From: Oligoflexus tunisiensis
Lineage (GTDB): Bacteria; Bdellovibrionota_B; Oligoflexia; Oligoflexales; Oligoflexaceae
Direction: 5' to 3'
Assembly: GCF_001748245.1 (NCBI RefSeq)
Contig: NZ_BDFO01000001.1
Location: 785,901-849,900, forward strand
DNA length: 64,000 nucleotides
Shown: positions 1 through 9,655 of the stretch, in pieces
Numbering within the stretch: position 1 is the stretch's first letter
Layout: every line of letters starts with the position of its first letter
Position numbers and translations under genes: made by a program
The notes under the pieces: generated by a model
Seen by the model: only the letters and a program-made list of their open reading frames with translations
The model's database searches: none
Told to the model about the DNA's origin: nothing

Positions 1-298
1 GACCTGAATTCGTGCAACCGACTACTATCCAATTTCGAATAAAAAACTCTTCTCACTGAATGCTCGTTGCCCGCAAAATCTGTGAAACCTGCTGCTGGTT
101 CAACTTCGGCTCATACCTGGTTCGGCAAATCACTCATTTAGACTATAAATTTCGCACCACTTTTTCTCATCACGTAATTATGCTTTGCCAATCAACATAT
201 TCAGATCACTCTAAAGCGGAAATTTATCGTGCCGATTCCGTGCATGAACACCAGGTTGCTGAATCTTTCATGATCTTATTGGAACGAGAGAAGAAAAG

Positions 299-2080
299 AT
301 GCCCCTGATAAAAAAAATAAGAATTATGGGTGGACTTGTTTTTACAATGATGCTGGCGACCCTGGTGATCCTGGGGTTCCTCTTTGCGAATCAATATAGT
401 CTCAATGCGGCTCAGGAACGTCGCTACGATTCCTATCAGCTGGCCAACGAGTTGCGGAAAAGTTCAGAGGACCTAACACGGCTGGCTCGAACCTTTGTGG
501 TGACAGGCGATGCAAAATACGAGAAAGAGTATTTTGATATCCTGGACATCCGGAATGGAAAAGCTCCTCGGCCGGACGGCAGGACCGTTCCCTTGCAGAC
601 GTTGATGCGTGAGTTGGGATTCTCAGAAGAGGAGTTTTCCAAGCTCAAGGAGGCAGAAACCAATTCCAATAACCTGGTGGCCACAGAAACGATCGCTATG
701 AATGCCATGAAGACACCTATCAATAGCAGCGACGAGACCGAGTCAGCGAAAGTTAAGGCGGAACGTGCCAATGCCATCAAAATCATGCATGATCAGAAAT
801 ATCATGACAATAAAGTCATCATCATGAAGCCGATTGATGAGTTCGAGCGCCTCCTGGAGAAAAGAACGCTTCAGGAAGTCAAAAAGTTTGAAGAACGCGG
901 CAGCTTTTTGCTCATCCTCATCGGAATTTTCGCCGTCCTAACCACCATATTGTTCGCCGGCGTATACTTTCAAATTACCCACGCTGTGACCCATCAGCTG
1001 GGTGCTGATCCCGCTATTCTCAGCGCAGCGTTACAGCAGATCACATTGGGTGATACTGCAATCGATTTTGGAACCTCCACCAGCCGCGGCGTTTTCCATG
1101 ATCTCCAGACCATGGTGAAGGGCTTGAATGAGAAGGCGGAACAAGCGGAAGCCATTGCGGATGGTAATCTGACGAATGACATTAGAGTGCTTTCGGATAA
1201 GGATCGCTTGGGCAAGTCCTTCTCGAAGATGAACGCTATCCTGAAGGATGTGATATCCCGGGCCAATCAAGCTGCAAATTTTGTCTTGTCTGGTTCCAGC
1301 CAAGTTTCAAGTGCCAGCCAGAGTCTTTCCAGTGGTGCGAACGAGCAGGCTTCTGCGATTGAGGAAATCTCCAGCTCGGTGACCGAGATCAGCACCAAAG
1401 TCAAGATTAATGCCGACGCTGCCAATAGCGCCAGCGAAACCGCTGCGTATGCTCAAGCTGCAGCGGAACACGGCCGCATACAAATCGAAAACACTCTTCG
1501 GGCTATGCAGGATATCAAGGTATCCAGCCTCGAAATATCCAAAATCATCAAAGTCATCGATGATATCGCCTTTCAAACCAATCTGTTGGCTCTCAATGCT
1601 GCCGTGGAGGCCGCACGTGCTGGACGACATGGGCGGGGCTTTGCCGTCGTCTCTGAGGAGGTTCGCAATCTGGCAGGTCGCAGTGCCAAGGCAGCTCGAG
1701 AAACCACAGAGCTGATTGAGTCCTCTTCGCGCAAGGTGGCCAGCGGCTTGAGTGAAGCCGAGAAGACGACGGCATCCTTCAAGGAGATCGTCGACGGCTC
1801 GCTGAAAGTGGCGGAAATCGTGAAGCAGATTGCCACGGCCAGTCGTGAGCAGGCCACTGGGATCGCGCAGATCGCAGTTGGAATTGAACAAGTCAATAAA
1901 GTTACACAGACAAACTCAGCGAACGCTGAAGAGACCGCGTCCGCATCCGAGGAATTGGCCAGCCAGGCTCAGGAATTGCAGCGCAATCTTTCGTATTTCA
2001 AGCTCGATCGCTCTCAGGTGGATCATGCATCGGCTGAAAGAGAAGGCCTGGGGAAGGTGCGTATTCTACGTGCTGGATGA
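299..2080 (+). CDS. Methyl-accepting chemotaxis protein
   Basis: Transmembrane chemoreceptor that would signal through CheW to the CheA kinase. The 593-residue product has a first membrane segment at about residues 9-29 and a roughly 170-residue periplasmic part with many helices. A second membrane segment lies at about 201-223, followed by a HAMP-like linker and a long cytoplasmic coiled coil. The conserved hairpin tip is clear ([20 protein letters not shown], then [20 protein letters not shown]), near residues 420-460. The ATG at 299 is preceded by a purine-rich stretch (gagagaagaa). The C-terminus has no obvious NWETF-type CheR tether. A cheW gene follows 83 bp downstream, so the two are probably functionally linked. 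The ligand cannot be predicted. Confidence 0.95.
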   Translation: MPLIKKIRIMGGLVFTMMLATLVILGFLFANQYSLNAAQERRYDSYQLANELRKSSEDLTRLARTFVVTGDAKYEKEYFDILDIRNGKAPRPDGRTVPLQTLMRELGFSEEEFSKLKEAETNSNNLVATETIAMNAMKTPINSSDETESAKVKAERANAIKIMHDQKYHDNKVIIMKPIDEFERLLEKRTLQEVKKFEERGSFLLILIGIFAVLTTILFAGVYFQITHAVTHQLGADPAILSAALQQITLGDTAIDFGTSTSRGVFHDLQTMVKGLNEKAEQAEAIADGNLTNDIRVLSDKDRLGKSFSKMNAILKDVISRANQAANFVLSGSSQVSSASQSLSSGANEQASAIEEISSSVTEISTKVKINADAANSASETAAYAQAAAEHGRIQIENTLRAMQDIKVSSLEISKIIKVIDDIAFQTNLLALNAAVEAARAGRHGRGFAVVSEEVRNLAGRSAKAARETTELIESSSRKVASGLSEAEKTTASFKEIVDGSLKVAEIVKQIATASREQATGIAQIAVGIEQVNKVTQTNSANAEETASASEELASQAQELQRNLSYFKLDRSQVDHASAEREGLGKVRILRAG

Positions 2081-2163
2081 TTGGCTCTGGGATGGTCTTT
2101 GACCAGCGCGGTTGTGGCAAGAGCATCCCGGTGGCATAAATTCAAGCAAGGAAGGGAAAACCT

Positions 2164-2691
2164 GTGGTCACGAAAAAAGCCAATGAGCGTGAGCATCAGG
2201 ATGATGATGACTGGAATGAGGATGAAGAGGATAGCATGAAAGGCCGCTATCTGGGCTTTCGTGTGCATGGAGAAGACTACGGTATTGAAATCCAATACGT
2301 GACGGAAATCATTGGCATTCAAAAAATTGCTGCCGTGCCCGAAATGCCTGATTTCATAAAGGGCGTTATCAACCTGCGTGGGCAGGTGATTCCGGTGATG
2401 GATGTTCGCACCCGCTTTCGTATGCCTTTTCAGGAGTATAACGAAAGAACCTGCGTGATCGTGGTGAATCATGATGAGCATCCCATCGGTCTTGTAGTGG
2501 ACTCCGTTAACGAAGTGACGAGCATTCCGGAGGAGAATGTCTGCGAGCCACCACGCGTGGCCCACAATGAGAGTGCCCGCTACATCCGTGGCATAGGCAA
2601 GGTGGGGGACGAGGTTCGCATCATACTGGATGTCAGCAAGTTGCTCTATGGATCGGAAGCGGAAGCCCTCGCGCAGATGACTCCTGCTTAA
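2164..2691 (+). CDS. cheW: CheW chemotaxis coupling protein
   Basis: Adaptor linking chemoreceptors to CheA. The 175-residue protein has a strongly acidic N-terminal tail (about residues 8-22, mostly D and E) followed by a complete CheW fold. Typical features are YGIEIQYVTEII, the INLRGQVIPVMDVR core, the GLVVDSVNEV strand and a C-terminal RIILDVSKLL strand. The start is GTG at 2164, with ggaaggg a few bases upstream. It follows the chemoreceptor gene on the same strand with an 83-bp gap. The acidic extension is unusual compared with minimal CheW proteins. Confidence 0.95.
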   Translation: MVTKKANEREHQDDDDWNEDEEDSMKGRYLGFRVHGEDYGIEIQYVTEIIGIQKIAAVPEMPDFIKGVINLRGQVIPVMDVRTRFRMPFQEYNERTCVIVVNHDEHPIGLVVDSVNEVTSIPEENVCEPPRVAHNESARYIRGIGKVGDEVRIILDVSKLLYGSEAEALAQMTPA

Positions 2692-3179
2692 CAAGGATTG
2701 GCTCCGGAGCCTGACGGTGATCAGGTTCTTGTCCATCATGCTCGAAACCGCTACGTTTCATGCCTTTCATAGGGATGATTTCCTCTTTCATCATCATTAG
2801 ATACATCCACTTGCGGTGAAAAAATCTGGTAAAAATACCGTACTGTTTCCGATTTCGCCATAAGCATCAGCACTCTCAACAACTTACCCGGATACTGCTG
2901 GCAGTTGCGCCAGGCACTGTGCAACCGCATGAGCTTGCCAGCTCGTCGTCTGATTTTAAAAAACAGTGCACCATGGAAAGGCGTAAATCTCGAGGTTGTG
3001 CTGGCGATTGCAGCGAATCCGGGCTCTTAAGGTATTTCACAGCCATCGCCACCCCGGGGCATATGGCAAGAGCCGCAGCGCGGAGTGTTCACACTGTGAT
3101 ATGCAAAAACCTGGCATGCACCTTGCTCAAGGCCCGCTACAGTTGGTCCTGCTTTGGTAAAAACAATTTGAGGTGATTC
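2692..3179. other. Intergenic stretch, no gene recognised
   Basis: About 490 bp between cheW and the metalloprotease gene. A short perfect palindrome (ggctccggagcc, 2700-2711) follows the cheW stop but lacks a T-run. Small open frames here have no recognisable product or convincing ribosome-binding site. Confidence 0.5.
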
Positions 3180-3707
3180 ATGCTTTCGTTCTGCAGTCAA
3201 TTGGCTCGCCATTCTTCGAGTCATGGTGCCATCTTCACGATCCTGAGTGCGATTCTTCTCGTCGCTTGCGGGGGCGAACCCACATCTGTGTCCACCGTTT
3301 CCGCTCAACAGGCAAGCGCCGGCCTTCAGTACAGAGTGGACAGGGCGGTTGTCAAGTGGATGAATGAAACGGCACGGGCGGGAAATCCGCCGCGGGTTCT
3401 GGCCGTAACGGAGCCGGATCAAGCCGCGATTTGCAAGGCGTTCGATGGTTCTGGACCCGGCTGCGCCGTCGAAGCCTTCGCCGACCTTGGCAGCTTTCAA
3501 ATAACGGTCATGGAAGGTGCGAACGAACGCACCATTTTGCACGAAGTCGGGCACGCTCTTGGCCTGGATCACACTCCTTCGATCAAGGACGTCATGTATC
3601 CTTACGCTTTTTACAACCAAACGACGGAATTTTCGGCCACCGATATCCAAAACATTCGAGCCATCTACGGCAGCCCGGTGTCGACGTCGACTCCTACCGG
3701 TTTTTGA
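3180..3707 (+). CDS. Matrixin-like zinc metalloprotease, probable lipoprotein
   Basis: A short (175 aa) secreted protease. A signal peptide with a lipobox (ILLVAC, Cys about residue 30) predicts attachment to a membrane outside the cytoplasm. The zinc site is HEVGHALGLDH, matching the HExxHxxGxxH motif of metzincins, and a following DVMYPY segment is the expected Met-turn. The region before the motif resembles a minimal matrixin catalytic domain without a propeptide. The ATG at 3180 has gaggtgattc just upstream. It stands alone, with no obvious operon partner. The substrate is unknown. Confidence 0.85.
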   Translation: MLSFCSQLARHSSSHGAIFTILSAILLVACGGEPTSVSTVSAQQASAGLQYRVDRAVVKWMNETARAGNPPRVLAVTEPDQAAICKAFDGSGPGCAVEAFADLGSFQITVMEGANERTILHEVGHALGLDHTPSIKDVMYPYAFYNQTTEFSATDIQNIRAIYGSPVSTSTPTGF

Positions 3708-3951
3708 TTCTCGCCGATTCCGCGCTTTTATCCGCGAAACGTTTGTGTCTTGAACGCGTATGGGTGCAGCTCATTTTGCCGACGGATGACCTGCACTTTC
3801 CTGAATATATGTTGAATCCGTCTTTGACCCATTCGATAAATCGCAGCAGGAATTGTCACTTTCCGACCAAGCATTCCAGATTGGTTTAGCCCTCAGATTA
3901 TGCCTTCTGACTGATCGTACTGACCCGATTTCAGTTCCATTTGAAAAATCT

Positions 3952-4431
3952 TCACTTCGCACAATACTCTGCCAATATTTTCAAATTCTTTTCTAGTGGA
4001 GGAATAGAGCTATATAAGATGCCTTTCTTCTTCGCAAACTCAATTGTTACTCGAACAGCATTGCAAATCTGTTCTATGAAATCTGATGTTAGAATTTCAA
4101 CTTTACGCAGCTCAACATTGAATTCAGCATCGGTGTCGGTATCGTACTTTTCTTCCATGAAAGTTAGTTTTAGACTTTTTCCCTCCATAGCAATTAATAT
4201 TTTGTACGGGCCATCCATGAAATTCAACTGGTGACTCTCAGATCCTCCGCGGAGGATTGCGATGAGATTATCGGTCCACATATGCAGAACACCGGGAATC
4301 AGGTCATTCCAGCTCTTACTGGGAAAAAACCATCCATCCACGTCAAAATATAATTCACCAGTAAAAGAGGACTTGGATGATGGCCCAACACAGAATGTTT
4401 CCTCGCGCACAACCAGCCTAACACTTTTCAT
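3952..4431 (-). CDS. Probable immunity protein for the adjacent EndoU-like toxin
   Basis: A 159-residue protein without a signal peptide, so presumably cytoplasmic. It starts 14 nt after the stop of the toxin gene on the same strand and has its own Shine-Dalgarno-like aggtgc. I do not recognise a named family with certainty. The pattern of a conserved Trp-rich N-terminal half (DVDGWFFPSKSW, then VLHMWTDNL) and an NFMDGPYKI segment resembles small immunity proteins next to polymorphic toxins. The assignment as antidote rests mainly on position and size. An unrelated hypothetical protein remains possible. Confidence 0.6.
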   Translation of the reverse strand: MKSVRLVVREETFCVGPSSKSSFTGELYFDVDGWFFPSKSWNDLIPGVLHMWTDNLIAILRGGSESHQLNFMDGPYKILIAMEGKSLKLTFMEEKYDTDTDAEFNVELRKVEILTSDFIEQICNAVRVTIEFAKKKGILYSSIPPLEKNLKILAEYCAK

Positions 4432-4445
4432 AAAGCACCTTAAAT

Positions 4446-6875
4446 TTATCTGAAAATTGGAAAGGCCGTTTCAACGACTTTTTCAACAGAATTATAATAC
4501 AGCTTGATTGAAAGGCCTCCACCTTTCCCCACCAGAATTAGTCTATCGCCTTGAGTGCCCACTCTCTTGGCATTTCTGAATGCCTCTTCGACAGCCTTTT
4601 GAACAGCTTTTTGGGACATATAGTCTGGAAATAAAGTTTTAGCGGTGCCCTCTGCAATTCTTGAGCCGCCAGCCATATGTCCCGAAAAAATGTGACCCCA
4701 TTCCACTTTGACTTTCTTGAAACTCGGAAGACTTATGTTAATCGCGCCGGTTTGTCCACCTGGGAGCATCGGCTTCATAATAAGCTGCTTGGTGAGCTTC
4801 AAGACTCTGGAGAACGACCCCACGGATCGATATACAGCCTTCGCCCCGTCTTTCAATGCCACAGCGCCACCGCCGCTGACAACTCCACCTGTCAACTGAA
4901 CTGCGAAAAGTTTGAAACCCTGATACTGTCCGTTCGCCAGATATTTTTCAGTTTGTTTGATAATTTCCTGGGCAACCCGGCCGGTAGGACCCCTGGCTGC
5001 TTCCGCGGGAATGTCTTCTGGACTTATTCGACCATCCAGGACTGCTTTTGCAATTTCTGCACCTCTGAATTCCGGGATTGTTGCCGGTCCGGTTTGCTCG
5101 GAGCCAAGCAGAATTGCATCAAAAAAACCATCCATCAGTGAAGACGTTTGATTGAAGTAAGCAGCCAAGGTTTCAGGTCGTTCTTCCTCTTTGGATTTTT
5201 CGGCTTCATCATCTTTGTTAAGGTCATCGGGGCTGCCTCTTACAATCACTTCATACGATCGGCCGCCGATGTCTGTGGTTCCCATTGTTGTATCGGCCAC
5301 AAGATTGGAATTTGACCCGCAGGCTTTCGTGTATTGCGCTTGCAGGTCATCTATAAGCGGCAGGAAAAGCTGATCACTGGTCTGGAGTATCAGACGTAAG
5401 TAGTCCTTTTTGATGTTGTCATTTTCATCAAGTAAGGGCCAATCACCCAGTATCTCGGCAATCTTTCTGAGGGAGATTTTTTGGTATTCAGATCGAAGCT
5501 TAACAAAGTGGTTATCATCAACCTTGTCCGTTGTCTTACAGGTATTGTTTCTTGGAGTCGCCGTGGCGATAGGCTCCGGTTCCTCCTCAAAGTTGTCGGC
5601 AGGGGTTGTCCATCTTGGATCCAAGGGGTCGCGCCCACTCGGGATCACAAAGGGCGTCCGATCCTGACCGTCAGGTGCCGTCCATGTTGTACGTAATTTT
5701 ATGCTTTCCAGTCGCTTGCAATTGGCTCGCTGTTTTGTAAGGGCTGTATTGAAGTCCACGCGGTTTATTAGGCCGTTTCCGTCAATGGCGATTTTTTCTC
5801 CCAATCCTGGATCGTGAGAAATGGACGCATTGAGATTGGACGTCGACGGTGTCAAACGCGTAGCTGTTTCAGCGGTGAATGAGGCGTTGTTCCGGCTTGC
5901 ATGCAAATCAGTGTTCTCAACGGAATCGCCCTCTGCCAAATCAGAAGTCATAAACGATCCTACACCGCCTGGATTCTGACCAAATTCGTTGCAGTTGTAC
6001 TGGTCATAGATCTTTTTTGCCTTGTCAGCACAGCTCTCGATCATGCCATCTGGGGAAGCAAACTTCGCTCTTTCCAGGAAAGCGCTCTGGTCCTTACAGA
6101 TATTGTTGCAATAGGAGCGGGTAAATGTATCGAGATCGGACTGCACTGCATCGATCAGGTTTTGTTCATACTCTTCAGCGGTGGCAGCCGAGCACTTGCC
6201 AGACTTGGACTTCTCTCTAGCTGCTTTCAAGGATATCTCATATGAAGCAAGCTCCAGCCCAATGGCATTCAAATAGCCAAGATAATCGGCAAAAAGAATC
6301 CTCTTCAGCTGATGTTTTTCCGTCGTGTTTTGTAAGGTATCGCCTAGAAATACATCGTCCGCAACGCGAGTCCAGATCGTCGTAGGACTGCCAAAATTTT
6401 CCTTCAATATTTCTTGATGGGCTTCCCATTCTTTCTTTTCAGCCGGTGAGAGTTCCTCCGAATTTCCCTCAGATGCGCCGATGATGCCTCCTCTCTCTAC
6501 CTTGCCGAATTCAGGCTCCTTCTCAGGGAGTCTGTCCAGGATGGCTTTGGCTGTTGCTTCGTCAATATCCAGCCGAGGATTGAAGCGTGTATCCTTGACT
6601 TCGGGTGGTTGATAGGAGGGCTTTTTGTTCTCATTCAGCGCCTTTTTCAGCAGTTCAGCTTCTTCGGGAGTGAGTTTAATTGAAAACTTGTCCTCCCGGG
6701 GTTGCAAGGATGGCATTTCCAACTCTGTTTTCGGAGGGGAGCCGAAATCGAGTCCCTTCAATAATTCAGGGTCGATGTCTGGAATTCTCAATGGTCCCTG
6801 AGCCTTCGCAACAGGAGTCAAAGCACTGATGGCTGCAATGCAGATCGAAAGAAGTAAACATTTCATGCGAATCAT
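4446..6875 (-). CDS. Exported protein with C-terminal EndoU-like nuclease (polymorphic toxin) domain
   Basis: Large exported protein of about 809 aa. I place the start at ATG 6875, because GGAG lies 8 nt upstream and a classic signal peptide follows (CLLLSICIAAISALTPVAKA); the frame is open further upstream to 6956. The long middle part is charged, Cys-containing and unrecognised. The last ~90 residues match the bacterial EndoU RNase toxin pattern: WGHIFSGH with two His, a glycine-rich AGGSR, then KTLFPDY, and the terminal strand VETAFPIF that supplies the third catalytic-region residue. EndoU tips are typically tRNA- or RNA-cleaving toxins at the end of polymorphic toxin proteins. The next gene on the strand is the likely immunity gene. 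No VgrG, Rhs or two-partner signature is visible, so delivery after Sec export is unexplained. Confidence 0.72.
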   Translation of the reverse strand: MIRMKCLLLSICIAAISALTPVAKAQGPLRIPDIDPELLKGLDFGSPPKTELEMPSLQPREDKFSIKLTPEEAELLKKALNENKKPSYQPPEVKDTRFNPRLDIDEATAKAILDRLPEKEPEFGKVERGGIIGASEGNSEELSPAEKKEWEAHQEILKENFGSPTTIWTRVADDVFLGDTLQNTTEKHQLKRILFADYLGYLNAIGLELASYEISLKAAREKSKSGKCSAATAEEYEQNLIDAVQSDLDTFTRSYCNNICKDQSAFLERAKFASPDGMIESCADKAKKIYDQYNCNEFGQNPGGVGSFMTSDLAEGDSVENTDLHASRNNASFTAETATRLTPSTSNLNASISHDPGLGEKIAIDGNGLINRVDFNTALTKQRANCKRLESIKLRTTWTAPDGQDRTPFVIPSGRDPLDPRWTTPADNFEEEPEPIATATPRNNTCKTTDKVDDNHFVKLRSEYQKISLRKIAEILGDWPLLDENDNIKKDYLRLILQTSDQLFLPLIDDLQAQYTKACGSNSNLVADTTMGTTDIGGRSYEVIVRGSPDDLNKDDEAEKSKEEERPETLAAYFNQTSSLMDGFFDAILLGSEQTGPATIPEFRGAEIAKAVLDGRISPEDIPAEAARGPTGRVAQEIIKQTEKYLANGQYQGFKLFAVQLTGGVVSGGGAVALKDGAKAVYRSVGSFSRVLKLTKQLIMKPMLPGGQTGAINISLPSFKKVKVEWGHIFSGHMAGGSRIAEGTAKTLFPDYMSQKAVQKAVEEAFRNAKRVGTQGDRLILVGKGGGLSIKLYYNSVEKVVETAFPIFR

Positions 6876-6998
6876 ATAGGTGACTCCGACTTTTAGATGC
6901 CAGGAGCCGGGAATATATCGAAATCGATTAGGTTGGACAAGGGTAAACAATGCCAAAATGGCTATTCCTGAGGGAATTTCGTTCTCAGAGATGTGATA

Positions 6999-7249
6999 AT
7001 GATATCTCTCGGTTATATCTGAAGCTTGAGCGCGTCAAGGTCCAAGGTCGGGGAGGCACAGCTCTTCAGCCGGGGATTGAGCTACTCGAGATGGCTACAG
7101 ACTTTCCTAAGGATGGCCCGATTCTCATTATTACTGATGGGGAGATCGAGAGCCGTCTTGAGATCAGAAGAACTCATGCCTTCCTGGTGTCAAAACACAG
7201 GAGACTGCCGTTTGCTCCCAAGGGGAAGGTATTTTCCATTGAAGAGTGA
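6999..7249 (+). pseudogene. 3' fragment of a VWA-domain (DUF2201-like) protein gene
   Basis: The open frame ending at 7249 encodes the tail of a von Willebrand A-like protein: VKVQGRGGTALQPGI, then GPILIITDGEIE (metal-site region and terminal strand), then EIRRTHAFLV and LPFAPKGKVF. The N-terminal part of the expected domain, including the DxSxS motif, is absent, so it is truncated. A second, shorter relic of the same tail occurs at about 9772-9876. Both are gene debris, not functional genes. Confidence 0.7.
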
Positions 7250-7300
7250 TGCTTTCGCTCTTACCGCTCTCTGCACTGCAAGGGTTTCGGATAGGCAAGC
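7148..7300 (+). repeat. Dispersed imperfect repeat, copy 1 (VWA gene 3' end)
   Basis: About 150 bp here match 9779-9930 in the same orientation with scattered substitutions and small indels. Shared blocks include gagactgccgtttgctccca and ttgaagagtgatgct. The match covers the VWA tail and about 50 bp after its stop codon, so it is a duplicated segment and not only protein-level conservation. Confidence 0.8.
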
Positions 7301-7377
7301 CATCGGTCCAGGTAGTTTTTGGCCTCTAGGCCTAGCTATGGCTCAATGAGCGAGGTAGACAGGTCTCCCGCTTACGG

Positions 7378-8181
7378 TCATTTCATGTTCGAAAGCATGG
7401 CTTGGATCTGATCTATGCATACACTAATGTTTTTGCGTCTGGCCATCTGTTGAAAGAAAACTGATATTTCAGAGAGATCCAGTTCCCTCTCCAATATTCC
7501 CTTCATTTCCTCAAGGGCTCGGTTTGAACAGAGTCTATAGAGATCCCTCCCGATTAATGCAGCACCTGCTCGTTCCATTGTAAAGTTTTTCATCTCTGCC
7601 AAGTCAGAGTTTTCGTCATAGAATCGGTCAAAGTTCCCGGCCTCAAGATAGTTCGATATAATTGTGTCGATATCCATGGGGTCTTGAGGTCTTTCTCTGG
7701 GACGATCGTTCCAAGCTATTGTCTTCAGCAATACCAGGCTCGACAGAGAGGCAATTCGTATCTCGATATTGTTGTCGGTTCTGAATTTATGGGCAGTTCT
7801 GAAGGCATCATCAAAGCCCAGCATGTTCATGACCTTTCCATCTTGAGGCCACAATATTTCGCTTTTGTTCGTCTGTATATCTCCAAATGGCATAATGTCG
7901 AATATCGCTGTCTTGTAATGGAAATTGTACTCTGCTCTTTGCTGTCGAAAACCGAGGCCAATGAGCCGGGCTTTAAGGTCCGCGTATAGGTCCCAACTGC
8001 CTATGCGGACAGCCAGGTCTGCGTCTCTAGTTGCTCTCGATGGTTGGAGCTTATGATATTGCATTAAGATATCTCGAGCTGCTGCACCGACAATGATGAA
8101 ATTGTCGCTGCATAACTTGTGGAGATGATTCAAGCCTTCCAGTACGTCTTTGTCGATGTCGATTAAAGGGGCTTTATCCAT
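7378..8181 (-). CDS. AbiEii-type nucleotidyltransferase toxin (type IV toxin-antitoxin)
   Basis: A 267-residue nucleotidyltransferase-fold protein. The diagnostic N-terminal motifs are VGAAARDIL (glycine-rich strand-turn) and TRDADLAVRI (paired acidic metal ligands), as in the AbiEii/AbiGii family of abortive-infection toxins. It overlaps the end of the upstream AbiEi-like gene by 19 nt, the usual antitoxin-toxin order. By family knowledge AbiEii-type enzymes modify nucleic acid substrates and stop growth. The exact substrate here is unknown. A helical C-terminal half (about residues 180-267) follows the catalytic domain. Confidence 0.8.
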   Translation of the reverse strand: MDKAPLIDIDKDVLEGLNHLHKLCSDNFIIVGAAARDILMQYHKLQPSRATRDADLAVRIGSWDLYADLKARLIGLGFRQQRAEYNFHYKTAIFDIMPFGDIQTNKSEILWPQDGKVMNMLGFDDAFRTAHKFRTDNNIEIRIASLSSLVLLKTIAWNDRPRERPQDPMDIDTIISNYLEAGNFDRFYDENSDLAEMKNFTMERAGAALIGRDLYRLCSNRALEEMKGILERELDLSEISVFFQQMARRKNISVCIDQIQAMLSNMK

Positions 8182-9212
8182 ATCTCTCGTATTTCCCTTG
8201 CGATCTTCAAGTCTCTTGGATCTGCGCTATCCATGAGATCAGCATAGATGAGCGGCAGATCCACTATGCCCTGCTTTTCTTCTTTCCAATCGAAATTCCA
8301 AAACTTTTTACGAATTTCTATTTTCCCATTTTCGGTTGGGCGCAGGCGAAGCTCTTTTGCTACTTCGTGTGGACTATCACTGTATATGAGGAAACGGTTC
8401 GGAAGTTCGGACCCGATTACCAAATCGGCAGCTTTCGCGCCGCTCCAGTAGCCATTCTTGAGCTTGACAGGAGTGGTTCGCAGATCCATGTACTGTTTGT
8501 CACTATTGGCATCAAATAAGTGCTTTTCAACTTTCGGGAGTATTCTTCGGAGATACTCTACAGTCCAAAGTTCAAGCATCTTGCCAGGGTCAACTAAGCG
8601 AAGTCTATTACTGTCATTGACGATGTAGTTCGACTCTACTAATTCTTTTAGATATTTGTTGACTGCGCCTAGCGAGACATCTATTCGGTCGGCTATTTGC
8701 CTTTGGGTTTTGTGTGACTCGTGATTCATCGCCATGAGGTAATGAATGAATTTTGCCTTGGCGATCGAAGTTGTGAAAGCCTTGCCGCTCCTTTGGGAGT
8801 CGTTCTTGTTTTGTTTCTTGCTTGTCCATTTCTTTGTGGTAGCGCTATTCGTTATGATGATGGGAATCGAGAAGTCACCATCATTCGCGATGTATGGGGT
8901 TCTTATTTCCAGGAATTTTCTCTTCTGTTGTTCAGACAAATCCCCCATCTCGATAACGTTCTCTATTTTACTAGTTGATGATCGTGGTCTATTTATTCCT
9001 TTTTGGTTGTAGATCACCCAGAATGGATATTCAGCAGTTCCTATTTTAATAGCGATGGAAGCATCATAAGACTGGTCGATCGAGGCGAGTATCCAATAGC
9101 TCTGGATCCGAACTCTTAGGCCGGTTTGGTGAGAGAATCGATCGAGAGCGCTTTTAATTGTTCTGTCCATGTTCACAAAATCCATCGTGTTCACATAATA
9201 TGAACATAGCAT
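8163..9212 (-). CDS. AbiEi-family antitoxin/transcriptional repressor
   Basis: A partner of the overlapping AbiEii-type gene. The maximal product is 349 aa. An N-terminal region of about 130 residues is unrecognised. A winged helix-turn-helix lies at about residues 150-195 (TQRQIADRIDVSLGAVNKYL), followed by an AbiEi-like C-terminal domain. The start is uncertain: ATGs at 9212, 9185 and 9170 are all in frame and none has a strong ribosome-binding site. A perfect TGTTCA/TGAACA palindrome sits at 9188-9206. If it is the operator, as autoregulation by AbiEi proteins would suggest, the start at 9170 (MDRTIKSALDRF) is attractive. Confidence 0.75.
   Translation of the reverse strand: MLCSYYVNTMDFVNMDRTIKSALDRFSHQTGLRVRIQSYWILASIDQSYDASIAIKIGTAEYPFWVIYNQKGINRPRSSTSKIENVIEMGDLSEQQKRKFLEIRTPYIANDGDFSIPIIITNSATTKKWTSKKQNKNDSQRSGKAFTTSIAKAKFIHYLMAMNHESHKTQRQIADRIDVSLGAVNKYLKELVESNYIVNDSNRLRLVDPGKMLELWTVEYLRRILPKVEKHLFDANSDKQYMDLRTTPVKLKNGYWSGAKAADLVIGSELPNRFLIYSDSPHEVAKELRLRPTENGKIEIRKKFWNFDWKEEKQGIVDLPLIYADLMDSADPRDLKIAREIREIWIKPL
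9188..9206. promoter_or_regulatory. Palindrome, candidate AbiEi operator
   Basis: TGTTCA-CATAATA-TGAACA is an inverted repeat with 6-bp perfect arms at the 5' end of the AbiEi-like gene. Further GTTCAC/GTGAAC half-sites lie at 9171-9176 and 9218-9223. A perfect GAACGTTC within a near-palindrome lies at 9289-9302. The repeated half-site suggests cooperative binding by the AbiEi wHTH, as known for AbiEi autoregulation. The role is inferred from sequence only. Confidence 0.5.
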
Positions 9213-9396
9213 GAAACGTGAACGAATTGCTATAGCTCCGCATATTATCCCAACTATATTGCGAAAAATGTCCTATCGGGCATAATTCGTGCGAACGTTC
9301 ACATTTCTGTTCAATCTTTGATTGTCCATTAAACACAAGCACTTATCGCGCAAAATCATAACAAATATTTAATAAAAACAACCATATAGATTACAA

Positions 9397-9655
9397 ACGG
9401 TAAAGATTTCTGAAACGCGATATTTCCCCCAAAAAAGCTCCGATATATCTGAAGCCTGAGTAGGTTTGGCTGGGTTAAAGGGATTATCCGGCCTTCCAAG
9501 CTGTTCATGCCTCAGAACGGAGATCGCATGCGCTATTTAGGAAGGCAGCTTGTCTTCTCACCTCTGACCTTTGCACCTTCGCCGAATCCGAGTTCGCCTC
9601 CTGGATGGAACGATGCGAGAAGGAGACCTGGGCGCTTTACCAACGGTGCAGAAGC
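9397..9655 (+). pseudogene. Decayed 5' copy of the TM0106-type nuclease/helicase gene
   Basis: This stretch aligns with 15292-15540, which is the upstream region and first ~40 codons of the intact nuclease/helicase gene. The match starts about 130 bp before the start codon. The start and its Shine-Dalgarno (cggaga/acggag upstream of ATGCGCTAT) are conserved, here with ATG at 9528. The peptide MRYLGRQLVFSP parallels MRYVGSQLVFSP of the intact gene. A single-base deletion just after FSP shifts the frame, and homology ends near 9655. It is a truncated duplicate. Confidence 0.8.

Noticed and set aside
60..308. 82-codon plus-strand open frame before the chemoreceptor gene
   Set aside because: No ribosome-binding site or recognisable domain, and it overlaps the chemoreceptor start.
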